Both the position numbers and the translations under genes were made by a program. The notes beneath the pieces were generated by a model. That model ran no database searches. It saw only the letters and a list, made by a program, of their open reading frames with translations, and had not been told where the DNA came from. From the NCBI GenBank assembly GCA_019240525.1, contig JAFAYE010000001.1, positions 1,771,300-1,835,299 of the forward strand: a stretch of 64,000 nt of DNA. The letters are read 5' to 3'. Below, piece by piece: positions 16,988 through 25,140 of this stretch; position 1 is the first letter of the stretch; the number at the start of each line of letters is the position of its first letter. Source of the stretch: Candidatus Eremiobacterota bacterium (GTDB lineage: Bacteria > Vulcanimicrobiota > Vulcanimicrobiia > Vulcanimicrobiales > Vulcanimicrobiaceae).

Positions 16988-18085
16988 ATGGCGTGGCTCG
17001 TCGTATTGCTGCTCCCGATCCTTGCGGTCGTTCAAGCGATTGCAGCTTCGGTCGCGTCGACGACGCAGATGAGCTTACAGCAGGCGATCTTGAGCAGGTA
17101 CGGCCGCGGCGCGGCAGCGGTCGCAGCGATTTCCATCGTCTTCATTAGTCTGCTGACGTTGGGCGCCGACGTCCAGGCCGGCTCCGAGGCGTTGACCTTG
17201 CTGACCGGCGTGCCGTTCTATTATTTCATCGTTCCCCTGGTTTTGCTCGTCGGTTGGATGCTGGTGGCGAAGTCCTACCTGAAGATCGAGCGTTTTCTTG
17301 CGTGGCTGACGCTCATTTTTCTGTGCTACGTCGCCTCGGCGATATACGCGCAACCCGATTGGGGCGCGGTGCTTCGGGCGATCGCTCTACCGCACGTAGC
17401 GGCGACGAAGTTAATGCTGGGCGCTGCACTCGCACTGCTTGGCACCACGCTAACTGGTTACGTATATTTTTGGGAATCGATCGAAGTCGCCGAGCGCGGC
17501 ACGCTTGAGACTGACGTGAGATCGGCTCAGTCCGACGCGGCGATCGGAATGCTGGTCGCCGGGTCAAGCTTCATTTTTATACTCGTCGCGACCGCTGCGA
17601 CATTGGGAAAACATCCCGCGGCGATAGAGACGGCGGCGCAGGCCGCCGCCGCGCTGCGGCCCCTCGCAGGCCCGTGGGATCAAGCGCTCTTCGCGATCGG
17701 TTTGCTGGCCTCGGCAGCGATCGCGATTCCCGTGATCGCGGCGACGAACGGCTACGTCATCGCGCAAACGTTTGGCGCGAACGCCGGGCTGACGTCGACC
17801 CCTCATCAAGCGCCGCTCTTTTACAAAACCATCTTCGCGTCGTTGGGTTTGGGGGCGTGCTTAGCGATGCTGCCGCTGCCGACGATCGCGCTGCTCTATT
17901 GGGTCTCGGTGGCGGCGGGCCTCACAACGCCGATTACGCTTGCATTGACCATGCTCGTTGCTAGGAATCCCAGAACGATGCGCGGCCGTCCCATCGGCGG
18001 ACTCTTAGCCGGTGCGGGCTGGGCCGTCACGGGCGTCGTCGCGATGGCCTCGGTCGGGTTCGTGGTCTCACTCTTTATTGGATGA
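16988..18085 (+). CDS. NRAMP family divalent metal transporter
   Basis: From the first ATG, 365 residues of an NRAMP-type Mn2+/Fe2+ (or Mg2+) transporter. The helix-6 region appears as LGTTLTGYVYFWESIEVAE, typical of the bacterial branch that has DDPSG-like instead of DPGN motifs. The full helix 1 with its metal site lies upstream of this ATG (16886-16987), so a protein starting at 16988 would lack half the binding site. It is the last gene of the operon begun at 13527 and overlaps the convergent mgtC-like gene by 18 bases. Metal specificity is not predictable, as the canonical MPH motif is absent. Confidence 0.8.
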   Translation: MAWLVVLLLPILAVVQAIAASVASTTQMSLQQAILSRYGRGAAAVAAISIVFISLLTLGADVQAGSEALTLLTGVPFYYFIVPLVLLVGWMLVAKSYLKIERFLAWLTLIFLCYVASAIYAQPDWGAVLRAIALPHVAATKLMLGAALALLGTTLTGYVYFWESIEVAERGTLETDVRSAQSDAAIGMLVAGSSFIFILVATAATLGKHPAAIETAAQAAAALRPLAGPWDQALFAIGLLASAAIAIPVIAATNGYVIAQTFGANAGLTSTPHQAPLFYKTIFASLGLGACLAMLPLPTIALLYWVSVAAGLTTPITLALTMLVARNPRTMRGRPIGGLLAGAGWAVTGVVAMASVGFVVSLFIG

Positions 18086-18502
18086 CGTTCGCGTCGTTCG
18101 AGCGTCGATTGCATCCGCCAGCGGCTGAAGAAGAAGATTTAGCAGTATTATTGCGGCGGCGCCCGCCGTGGCTTGCGGCCATAGGCCGAAACCGGCGAGC
18201 GCGCCGACCCCGGCGGTGGCCCAAATCGTCGCAGCCGTGTTGAGGCCGGTAACGTTAAATCCCGAGCGAAATATGACGCCTCCGGCAATGAAGCCAACGC
18301 CAGTAACCACGCCTGCGACGATGCGCGTCGTATCGCCGGCACCAATCGTTACGTCGAGAAGTGCGAATAGTGCGGAGCCGATGGAAACCAGGCTGCTCGT
18401 GTGCAGCCCCGCGGCTCGCTGCCGCCATTGTCGCTCGAAGCCGATCGCGATGCCGAGTCCGGCGGCAATGGCTAGACGCGCGATAAACTCGACGACCGTC
18501 AC
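18068..18502 (-). CDS. MgtC/SapB family membrane protein
   Basis: A 144-residue inner-membrane protein with four to five helices. Family signatures are LAIAAGLGIAIGFERQW (with the conserved GxExQ), AGLHTSSLVSIGSALFAL, RIVAGVVTGVGFIAGGVI and GLNTAATIWATAGVGA. MgtC proteins modulate ATP synthase or magnesium homeostasis in pathogens, and many environmental homologues are uncharacterised. The C-terminal soluble domain of Salmonella MgtC is absent, so this is the short SapB form. Its ATG overlaps the stop of the barrel gene by 4 bases. Convergent with the NRAMP gene, overlapping by 18 bases. Confidence 0.88.
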   Translation of the reverse strand: MTVVEFIARLAIAAGLGIAIGFERQWRQRAAGLHTSSLVSIGSALFALLDVTIGAGDTTRIVAGVVTGVGFIAGGVIFRSGFNVTGLNTAATIWATAGVGALAGFGLWPQATAGAAAIILLNLLLQPLADAIDARTTRTSSNKE

Positions 18503-19398
18503 AGATTAAACGTGTACCCGAGAACCGGGCCGCCGAGATCCAGTCGTTGAGTATGCGCCGTCGAGGGAAACCCGTAATAGTCCAACTGCCGGTAGAGTAC
18601 TACGAACGACTGCCCATGCTGGAACGCGTACCCGGCACCGCCGTAGGCCTGCCACGTCTGATTGTTGTTGGCGCCCCCGAAGTCGAAATAATACGGTATG
18701 TACCAATGCTGATTGGCGAAGGCGCGGCCGCGCACGCCAAAGATTGGGTCGCCAGTTCGATCGGAAGGTGTGGCAGTGCCGGAGGTCGCGATGATGCCTC
18801 GCTTGCCGACCGTAGCGTTGTAACTCACGTTCAAATAGATTGGAAAATCCCGATAACCGAGAAAGGTGCTCAGGTCGGCGTTGTGGCTGCGCGCAATCGT
18901 GAACCCCAGCGCAAGCTCCCAGATGGCGGTGGCGAGTCGTGCTGAGCTATCAAACGTTACCGGAATGTGAATTCTTCCGAATGGTCCCGTAATGGTTGAG
19001 GAAATTGTCGCTGTCGTCGACGCGTTCAGATAGATTGCATCCCCGTAGAGATCTACGTTGCCTTTGCGAATATCGAATGCGCCCATTGCCGCCGCGTTGA
19101 GCTTCGGGAGATAGTTGCTTGGCCCAACGTCGACCGTGCTGTGAATCGACTTCCCGCCGTGTGCGCGAGGAAGCCGCGGTATGAAGAACTGGAAATTTGC
19201 GTTAACGCTCGGCGCCCAGACGTACGGCGCCACCATGACGTGCGTCTGGCCGTCGTATTGTTGGTCCAACAGCGTCGGCTGGATCGTTTCGGTTGGAGAG
19301 GGGGAAGCCGGAGCCTCCTGGGCGCGCGAAACAGCGGTATTCGCGGCAAGGCATAGCGTCGCGATGATCGCCGCGAAAGAATACTTTAGGAAAATCAT
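18499..19398 (-). CDS. Outer-membrane beta-barrel protein
   Basis: About 299 residues from ATG 19398, which starts a clean signal peptide (MIFLKYSF to about residue 28, ending SRAQ); a start 51 bases upstream is also possible. After a Pro/Thr linker the body is a series of strands (DGQTHVMVAPYVWAPSVN, GAFDIRKGNVDLYGDAIYLN) and the C-terminus ends GYTFNL, close to an outer-membrane aromatic terminus. The VxPYVWxPxVxGxF-like opening is seen in uncharacterised outer-membrane proteins. It precedes mgtC with a 4-base overlap, so the two are one operon, perhaps for divalent cation handling. Confidence 0.65.
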   Translation of the reverse strand: MIFLKYSFAAIIATLCLAANTAVSRAQEAPASPSPTETIQPTLLDQQYDGQTHVMVAPYVWAPSVNANFQFFIPRLPRAHGGKSIHSTVDVGPSNYLPKLNAAAMGAFDIRKGNVDLYGDAIYLNASTTATISSTITGPFGRIHIPVTFDSSARLATAIWELALGFTIARSHNADLSTFLGYRDFPIYLNVSYNATVGKRGIIATSGTATPSDRTGDPIFGVRGRAFANQHWYIPYYFDFGGANNNQTWQAYGGAGYAFQHGQSFVVLYRQLDYYGFPSTAHTQRLDLGGPVLGYTFNL

Positions 19399-19519
19399 TT
19401 TTAAAGCCAGGGCTCCTTCGAAGGCGATTGTAGGCTGTAGCTCGCCCAATGTCTATCCAGGATACGCAACTTATTGCGTTTAGCAACTTTCATGAGCGCC
19501 CGCCGCCATCGTCGCTGCG

Positions 19520-20332
19520 CTACTTCGCGAACGCCGCCATGTGGTTGTTCGCGATGACGAGCTCGAGGGCGTCTCGAGAGACATGAATGGCGCCCGAATA
19601 GGGCGTGCTCAGTTCTACGACCAGCCCAAAAAAGAGGCCGATCGAGCCGGCGAGCAGCGCCGTCATGATCATTTGCTTGGCGTAGCTGCGCACTCCGAAG
19701 AGAAACGTAAACGCAACTACTGCAGCGGCTCCCAAAATCAGCGCCTCGAGCATCCCTTCGGGTAGGCGGCTCTGCGACTGAACGAAACGGAGTCGCCGAG
19801 TGTCCCCAATTTGGCGCAGCGAGTCAATAAGTGCCGTTCGAATAGTGTTCGACTCAAGGATCGCGGCGGAGCTCGCGTTCTGCCGCGCGGGCGGGACGGC
19901 CACGGCAACGCGTACGGCTTCGTAAAGCACAGCCCCGCTCGCGTCTTTGCCCGCCGGCGCGACCGACCAGTCTTCATCGCGAACGGCCAAGGCATAGCGG
20001 GCGAGGAGGCGTTGCAGCCGCGTGCTTTGCGGAGGCGACAACTGGGCGGCAAAGTTGAATGCGTCCGCGACGTATCCGGCTTCGAGATCGGCGGTCTGCT
20101 GCGCCGACGCAAAGGCGGTCCAAACGGTGCCGACGAGAAAACCGAGCACCACCGAATAGAGCACTCCCACGACCCCCATCAAGAATCCCGGAACCTCGTG
20201 ATGCTCGCTCAGCCGCTCAGGCGAAGGCAGAACGCGTCGAAGCGCCGTGTGGGCTGCAACGGCGATTGCCGCGAAAATGCTGGCAAAAAGTGGCAGCGCC
20301 ACGAGAATCGGAACGCCCGAAAACAAGCCCAT
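19520..20332 (-). CDS. DUF4239-like (bestrophin-like) membrane protein
   Basis: A 270-residue protein with two N-terminal helices (about 8-28 and 50-75) and two near the C-terminus (about 195-240), enclosing a soluble middle with helices. The segment GFLMGVVGVLYSVVLGFLVGTVWTAF followed by TADLEAGYVADAF fits DUF4239, a family related to bestrophin channels. Ion conduction is inferred only from the family. It is transcribed leftward from an 87-base gap shared with the sulfatase gene. The stop is 121 bases from the start of the barrel gene. Confidence 0.72.
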   Translation of the reverse strand: MGLFSGVPILVALPLFASIFAAIAVAAHTALRRVLPSPERLSEHHEVPGFLMGVVGVLYSVVLGFLVGTVWTAFASAQQTADLEAGYVADAFNFAAQLSPPQSTRLQRLLARYALAVRDEDWSVAPAGKDASGAVLYEAVRVAVAVPPARQNASSAAILESNTIRTALIDSLRQIGDTRRLRFVQSQSRLPEGMLEALILGAAAVVAFTFLFGVRSYAKQMIMTALLAGSIGLFFGLVVELSTPYSGAIHVSRDALELVIANNHMAAFAK

Positions 20333-20419
20333 CGCTTAAATGCATCTTAACACGCCGGCAGCCGTGCCTTGCAAATCTCGGCGACCCTAACTTTGCGGTT
20401 TCCGGCTAGCTAAGGCCGA

Positions 20420-22864
20420 GTGGTATTGCGTATAATCGAGAGAAACGCCACGCCCGAAAGCGAGCTATTTGACATGGCAGCCAATAAGCGGGACACCCCG
20501 AGCGAAAAGCCCTTGCAGCGCGAGATCTTGCCGATTCCGGATAAAGCCTACCCCGGATTCATCGCCTACGATGCGAAGGACCCCGACTCCAAATTCTTGC
20601 CGATCGAGCCGCTGACGCCGCCCAAAAGCGCGCCGAACGTGCTGATCGTGTTGATCGACGACGCCGGCTATGGCGCCTCGAGCGCATTCGGCGGACCGTG
20701 CGCATCGCCCACGGCGGAGCAGCTTGCGAAAAATGGATTGAAATACACGCGGTTTCATACGACGGCGCTCTGCTCGCCCACGCGCGCTGCATTGCTCAGC
20801 GGGCGGAACCATCATACGGTCGGCATGGGAGGAATCACCGAGATCGCCACGTCTGCGCCGGGGTACAGCTCGATGCGTCCGAACTCGATGGCGCCGCTCC
20901 CTGAAATCCTCCGATTGAACGGATACTCGACCGCGCAGTTCGGCAAGTGCCACGAGGTGCCGGTATGGGAAGCGAGCCCTGTCGGGCCATTCGATCGGTG
21001 GCCGACCGGCTCGGGTTTCGAATACTTCTACGGCTTCGTTGCAGGCGAGACCAATCAATGGTATCCAGCAATTCACGAAGGCACAAAGCACATCGAACCG
21101 CCGAAGACGCCCGAAGAGGGCTACCACTTCATGGACGACATGACCGATCGCGCGATCGCGTGGGTGCGTCAGCAGCGGCTCCTTGCCGGGAGCAAACCGT
21201 TCTTCATGTACTTCGCACCTGGAGCGACACACGCACCTCACCACGTGCCTAAAGAGTGGGCGGATAAGTACAAAGGCAAGTTCGACCAAGGTTGGGACCA
21301 GCTGCGCGAAGAGACCTTCGCGCGCCAGAAGAAACTAGGAGTCGTCCCACAGAACTGCGACCTCACCGAGCGTCCCAAGGAAATTCCATCCTGGGATTCG
21401 CAAACGCCGGAGTTCAAACGCGTGCTTGCGCGCGAGATGGAAGTTTACGCGGGCTTCTTCGAGTACGCGGACCATCACATCGGCCGGCTCATCGACGCGT
21501 TGAAAGAGGTCGAAGCGTTCGATAATACTTTGGTCTTCTATATTATCGGCGACAACGGCGCTTCCGCCGAGGGCACTCCACGCGGCACGTTCAATGAGGT
21601 TTTAAGCTTCAATGGGATGAGCGCCCTCGAGACCGATCAATTCCTACTCGACCGCATCGACAAACTCGGCGGCCCCGAGTCGTATAATCACTATGCCGTC
21701 GGCTGGGCTCATGCCATGGATACGCCGTATCAATGGACCAAGCAGGTCGCGTCGCATTGGGGCGGCACGCGCAACGGCATGATCGTGCACTGGCCGAACG
21801 GCATCAAAGCTGATGGGGAGATTCGCAATCAATTCCATCACGTGATCGACGTGGCGCCGACGATTCTCGATATTGCCGGTCTCCCCGAGCCGGTTATGGT
21901 TAATGGCGTAGGCCAGGTGCCGATGCAAGGCGTCAGCATTTCATACAGTTTCGACGACTCGAAGGCGGCCGAACGCCGTGAAACTCAGTACTTCGAAATG
22001 TTTGGCAATCGCGGTATTTATCATAAAGGCTGGACCGCGGTAACGCGTCATCGCACGCCGTGGCTCATGACTGAAACGGCGCCGCCCTTCGACGACGATA
22101 TTTGGGAACTTTACGATACCAACAACGACTGGTCCCAGGCGCACGATCTCTCAAAGCAAATGCCTGAAAAGCTGCACGATCTGCAACGCCTCTGGCTCAT
22201 TGAGGCCACTCGAAATGGCGTCTTGCCACTAGACGACCGTACCGCCGAGCGATTCAATTCAGATCTTGCGGGACGACCGGTGCTCATCAGCGGTAGCTCA
22301 CAGGTGCTCGCGAACGGAATGGGCGGCCTCAACGAAAACGGCATCGTCAACGTCAAGAACAAGAGCCATTCGGTCACCGCGGAATTGATCGTACCGGATG
22401 ATAAACCGAGCAATGGCGCCATTCTTTCCCAGGGCGGAATCGGCGGCGGTTGGATGCTCTATGTGAAGAACGGAACGCTCACGTACTTGTACAACCTTTG
22501 CGGGTTGCGCGCTTTCGTCATCACATCAGGGGAGGCGCTCACTGCGGGAAAACACCAGGTCAGAATGGAGTTTGCGTACGACGGCGGAGGGCTTGCAAAA
22601 GGGGGAACCGCGACCCTCTTCATCGATGGCAAGGAAGTCGGCAGTGGTCGCATCGAGCAGACCGTTCCCATGGTCTTCTCGGCCGACGAGACTACGGACG
22701 TTGGGGTCAAGTTCGGATCTCCGATGACGCCGGATGTTCCGGCCGGTGCAGATAGCGCGTTCAATGGTACCGTGATCGCGGCCGTGATCGACCTCAAAGG
22801 CGAAAGCACCGATCATCTCCTTTCGCGCGAGGACGTTATGAACATGATCGTCGCGCGTCAGTAA
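20420..22864 (+). CDS. Formylglycine-dependent arylsulfatase
   Basis: An 814-residue type I sulfatase. Metal ligands Asp80-Asp81 (VLIDDAGYG), the modified cysteine Cys118 in CSPTRAALLSGR (the exact CxPxR signature), Lys176 and His178 in FGKCHE, and a GDNG motif near residue 375 make the active site complete. The last about 200 residues form a concanavalin-like beta domain. There is no signal peptide, so it is cytoplasmic; it resembles the large arylsulfatases of mycobacteria and pseudomonads. Maturation needs an FGE, present at 15133. Start is GTG 20420 after AAGG; ATG 20474 is an alternative. A GH5 gene follows after 5 bases. Confidence 0.9.
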   Translation: MVLRIIERNATPESELFDMAANKRDTPSEKPLQREILPIPDKAYPGFIAYDAKDPDSKFLPIEPLTPPKSAPNVLIVLIDDAGYGASSAFGGPCASPTAEQLAKNGLKYTRFHTTALCSPTRAALLSGRNHHTVGMGGITEIATSAPGYSSMRPNSMAPLPEILRLNGYSTAQFGKCHEVPVWEASPVGPFDRWPTGSGFEYFYGFVAGETNQWYPAIHEGTKHIEPPKTPEEGYHFMDDMTDRAIAWVRQQRLLAGSKPFFMYFAPGATHAPHHVPKEWADKYKGKFDQGWDQLREETFARQKKLGVVPQNCDLTERPKEIPSWDSQTPEFKRVLAREMEVYAGFFEYADHHIGRLIDALKEVEAFDNTLVFYIIGDNGASAEGTPRGTFNEVLSFNGMSALETDQFLLDRIDKLGGPESYNHYAVGWAHAMDTPYQWTKQVASHWGGTRNGMIVHWPNGIKADGEIRNQFHHVIDVAPTILDIAGLPEPVMVNGVGQVPMQGVSISYSFDDSKAAERRETQYFEMFGNRGIYHKGWTAVTRHRTPWLMTETAPPFDDDIWELYDTNNDWSQAHDLSKQMPEKLHDLQRLWLIEATRNGVLPLDDRTAERFNSDLAGRPVLISGSSQVLANGMGGLNENGIVNVKNKSHSVTAELIVPDDKPSNGAILSQGGIGGGWMLYVKNGTLTYLYNLCGLRAFVITSGEALTAGKHQVRMEFAYDGGGLAKGGTATLFIDGKEVGSGRIEQTVPMVFSADETTDVGVKFGSPMTPDVPAGADSAFNGTVIAAVIDLKGESTDHLLSREDVMNMIVARQ

Positions 22865-22869
22865 CGGTC

Positions 22870-24015
22870 GTGGTTCAGAGGGCCGGCCGATTCTCTCCGT
22901 CCGTATTGGTGGCCGCCCTCGTCGTTGCAAGCTGCGGTTATACAACGCTCTCCTCGCCGTCGTCGCTCAACGATCGACCGCAGACGGGAGCGCCCGGCAT
23001 TGCCGTACGCGGCAACGAGTTCGTCACGACTACCGCGGGACGGCTTGGCGTCCAGTACGTGCGCGCAAACGTTCCCGTCGTATTGCGCGGCGTGAACCTT
23101 TCGGGCGCCGAGTATGCCTGTTTGCAAGAGCACTCCTTTTGGGATAACCCCAAGGGGGACCAGGCGACGATTGATGCGATGCTTCGTTGGCATTCCAACG
23201 TGGTGCGCGTGCCGCTCGACGAAGAGTGCTGGCTCGGCATCAACGGCGCACCCAAACGATACAGCGGCACGCGGTACGCAAGAGCGATGGAAGCCTTCGC
23301 GAATCTTGCCAACGCGAGCGGCTTGATCGTCGAGTTCGATTTGCACTTCGGCGCCGCCGGCGGCGGGCTTCCCACGAGCGATCGATATCCTGGCCTCGAT
23401 CTCGATCACGCGCCGGCCTTTTGGCGTTCTGTCGCGCGCGCCTTCGCGACGAATCACTCCGTCATCTTCAATTTGATCAACGAGCCGTATGTTCGGGCGT
23501 GGACCTGTTATCGCGACGGAGGCTGCGAAACCCCGCGCGTTGGAAAGCTCGGAAGCTGGAAGGTCGTGGGCACTCAGTCGATCGTGAATGCGATCCGCGC
23601 GACCGGAGCAGCGAACCCGATCATCGTTGCCGGATTGAGGTACTCGAACGACCTCTCGCGGTGGGTGCGGTACGCGCCGGCCGATCCCGACCACGCGATC
23701 GTCGCAGGAGCTCACGTCTATTTCGACGGGCTTGGTTGCGAGGACCCGGCCTGTTGGACGAAAGAGTTTGGGGCTGTCCAGGACGCAGGCTATCCGGTCG
23801 TCGTCGACGAGTTCGGCGAAACGGACTGCACGCACGCAAAGATCGACGTTCTGATGAAGTGGGGGGACGAACGCCGTCCCCCAATCGGCTATTGGGCCTG
23901 GTCGTGGAACCCGTTTAGCTGCGAAAAAGGGCCCTCATTAATAACCAACGATGCCGGCGATCCCACGCAAACCTACGGGGCCGGATTCGAGGCGCATCTG
24001 AAGCGCGTTCAGTAA
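22870..24015 (+). CDS. GH5-like glycoside hydrolase lipoprotein
   Basis: A 381-residue exported protein with lipobox VVAS-Cys22, so probably membrane-anchored. The body is a TIM-barrel cellulase-like (GH5) domain: GVNLSGAEYACLQ at the start, NLINEPY with the acid/base Glu204, and VVVDEFGE with the nucleophile at about Glu313. WGDERRPPIGYWAWSWNP matches the late barrel strand. It would cleave beta-glucan or mannan-like polymers outside the inner membrane. GTG start 5 bases after the sulfatase stop. The pairing suggests breakdown of a sulfated or beta-linked glycan, though the sulfatase is cytoplasmic. Confidence 0.82.
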   Translation: MVQRAGRFSPSVLVAALVVASCGYTTLSSPSSLNDRPQTGAPGIAVRGNEFVTTTAGRLGVQYVRANVPVVLRGVNLSGAEYACLQEHSFWDNPKGDQATIDAMLRWHSNVVRVPLDEECWLGINGAPKRYSGTRYARAMEAFANLANASGLIVEFDLHFGAAGGGLPTSDRYPGLDLDHAPAFWRSVARAFATNHSVIFNLINEPYVRAWTCYRDGGCETPRVGKLGSWKVVGTQSIVNAIRATGAANPIIVAGLRYSNDLSRWVRYAPADPDHAIVAGAHVYFDGLGCEDPACWTKEFGAVQDAGYPVVVDEFGETDCTHAKIDVLMKWGDERRPPIGYWAWSWNPFSCEKGPSLITNDAGDPTQTYGAGFEAHLKRVQ

Positions 24016-24020
24016 GCGCG

Positions 24021-25064
24021 TTATGGTGAATTGTCGCTGCAGCCGTGGATCTTGTTCGAGTAGATCAGCTGCCAAAACCATTTGCCCGTGCTGAACGGCT
24101 GAACGGCGTAGAACGTCTCGCACTCGTCGGCGACTTCCGATGGAATGGTCGCGTTGTACCATCCGAGCGGGTAGCCGGGATCGGTAAACGCCTCGAACGA
24201 CTCATGGCCAAGCGATGCCGCCATCGCGTTATCGAGCTGATTTGTTCCCGAGGGCGTCCGCGGCACGCCGCATGGACGAACCTCCTTTCCGCGTACTTTC
24301 TCGGAATAGTTCTGATAGGGCTCGACGCTGTAAACGATCTGAAGTTTGGAGCCGAACTCCACGAAACTATGGTATGCGCAAAAGAGGTTCGTTGACTCGC
24401 GTTCCGGCGAGTAGCAGGTCTGCGTAAACGAGAAGCACGTATCGCTGCCGGGCGGCAAGAAGATATGGTAAATAGTGTTGTATCCGTGCGATTTTAGCTT
24501 GTGGTACGCAGCCGCCAAGACGACGTAGATGTCGTTGTCGTAAAAGACATTGTCGAGCTCATCTTCATCGACGATGTGCAGGCTGCTCCCGTACCTATAC
24601 GCGTCGGCGCTAGCGCCGGTATACTGTTTCAAAAGTCCGGCGATTGGGCTGCCGGTAAGACCTTGTAAAAACTCTTCAGGATTGCCCCAACACTTCTCCG
24701 TCTTACACTGTGGCAGGCTTGGCGTGGTCACATAGAGATCGTAAGCCTTCGCGGACTTCATTACCGGGCCACCATAGTATTTCATGTCGCCCGGGTATCG
24801 GGTCACGTCGGGCGCGAGGCGCCGTTGTTCTTCGCTCTGATCGCGGTTGAGGCTGTTATAAAAAATATGCACGCGCCCGCGATGCGCCGATCGCGCGAGC
24901 TTGCGATCGGCTCGAGAAACTTCAATGGTCGGAACGTCGTCTCGCACCGTTGACCTAACGTTTTGTTCGACTTGCGGAGTTACGGAAGCTCTCTGAAACG
25001 AACACGCGGCGAGCGCCAAGACGCCGATCGGCATGACGAACGATCGAACAAAAAATCGTGTCAT
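24021..25064 (-). CDS. EXORDIUM/phosphate-induced-like lipoprotein
   Basis: A 347-residue lipoprotein (LALAA-Cys21). The middle carries VHIFYNSLN, DIYVVLAAAYHKLKSHGYN, TIYHIFLPPGSDTCF, FCAYHSF and LGHESFEAFTDP with W and DEC after it. This sequence of motifs recalls the plant EXORDIUM/PHI-1 family and its bacterial relatives. The His-Glu in LGHESFEAFTDP looks like a metal site, as in secreted zinc proteins, but no HExxH is present. Cysteines (8 or more) suggest disulfides. Function unknown. Convergent with the GH5 gene 5 bases away. Confidence 0.6.
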   Translation of the reverse strand: MTRFFVRSFVMPIGVLALAACSFQRASVTPQVEQNVRSTVRDDVPTIEVSRADRKLARSAHRGRVHIFYNSLNRDQSEEQRRLAPDVTRYPGDMKYYGGPVMKSAKAYDLYVTTPSLPQCKTEKCWGNPEEFLQGLTGSPIAGLLKQYTGASADAYRYGSSLHIVDEDELDNVFYDNDIYVVLAAAYHKLKSHGYNTIYHIFLPPGSDTCFSFTQTCYSPERESTNLFCAYHSFVEFGSKLQIVYSVEPYQNYSEKVRGKEVRPCGVPRTPSGTNQLDNAMAASLGHESFEAFTDPGYPLGWYNATIPSEVADECETFYAVQPFSTGKWFWQLIYSNKIHGCSDNSP

Positions 25065-25140
25065 GAGGATACTCCTTTTCAGCCTGGTTCACCGGCAGCG
25101 CCAATGGTCCCGCGCGAGTAGGCGACGCGGGTTACAGAGG

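Noticed and set aside
20465..21289. Minus-strand frame of 274 codons opposite the sulfatase.
   Set aside because: Antisense shadow of high-GC codons; the sulfatase active-site motifs are on the plus strand.
22858..23835. Minus-strand frame of 325 codons opposite the GH5 gene.
   Set aside because: Antisense shadow; Arg-rich and without motif, while both GH5 glutamates and the lipobox lie on the plus strand.
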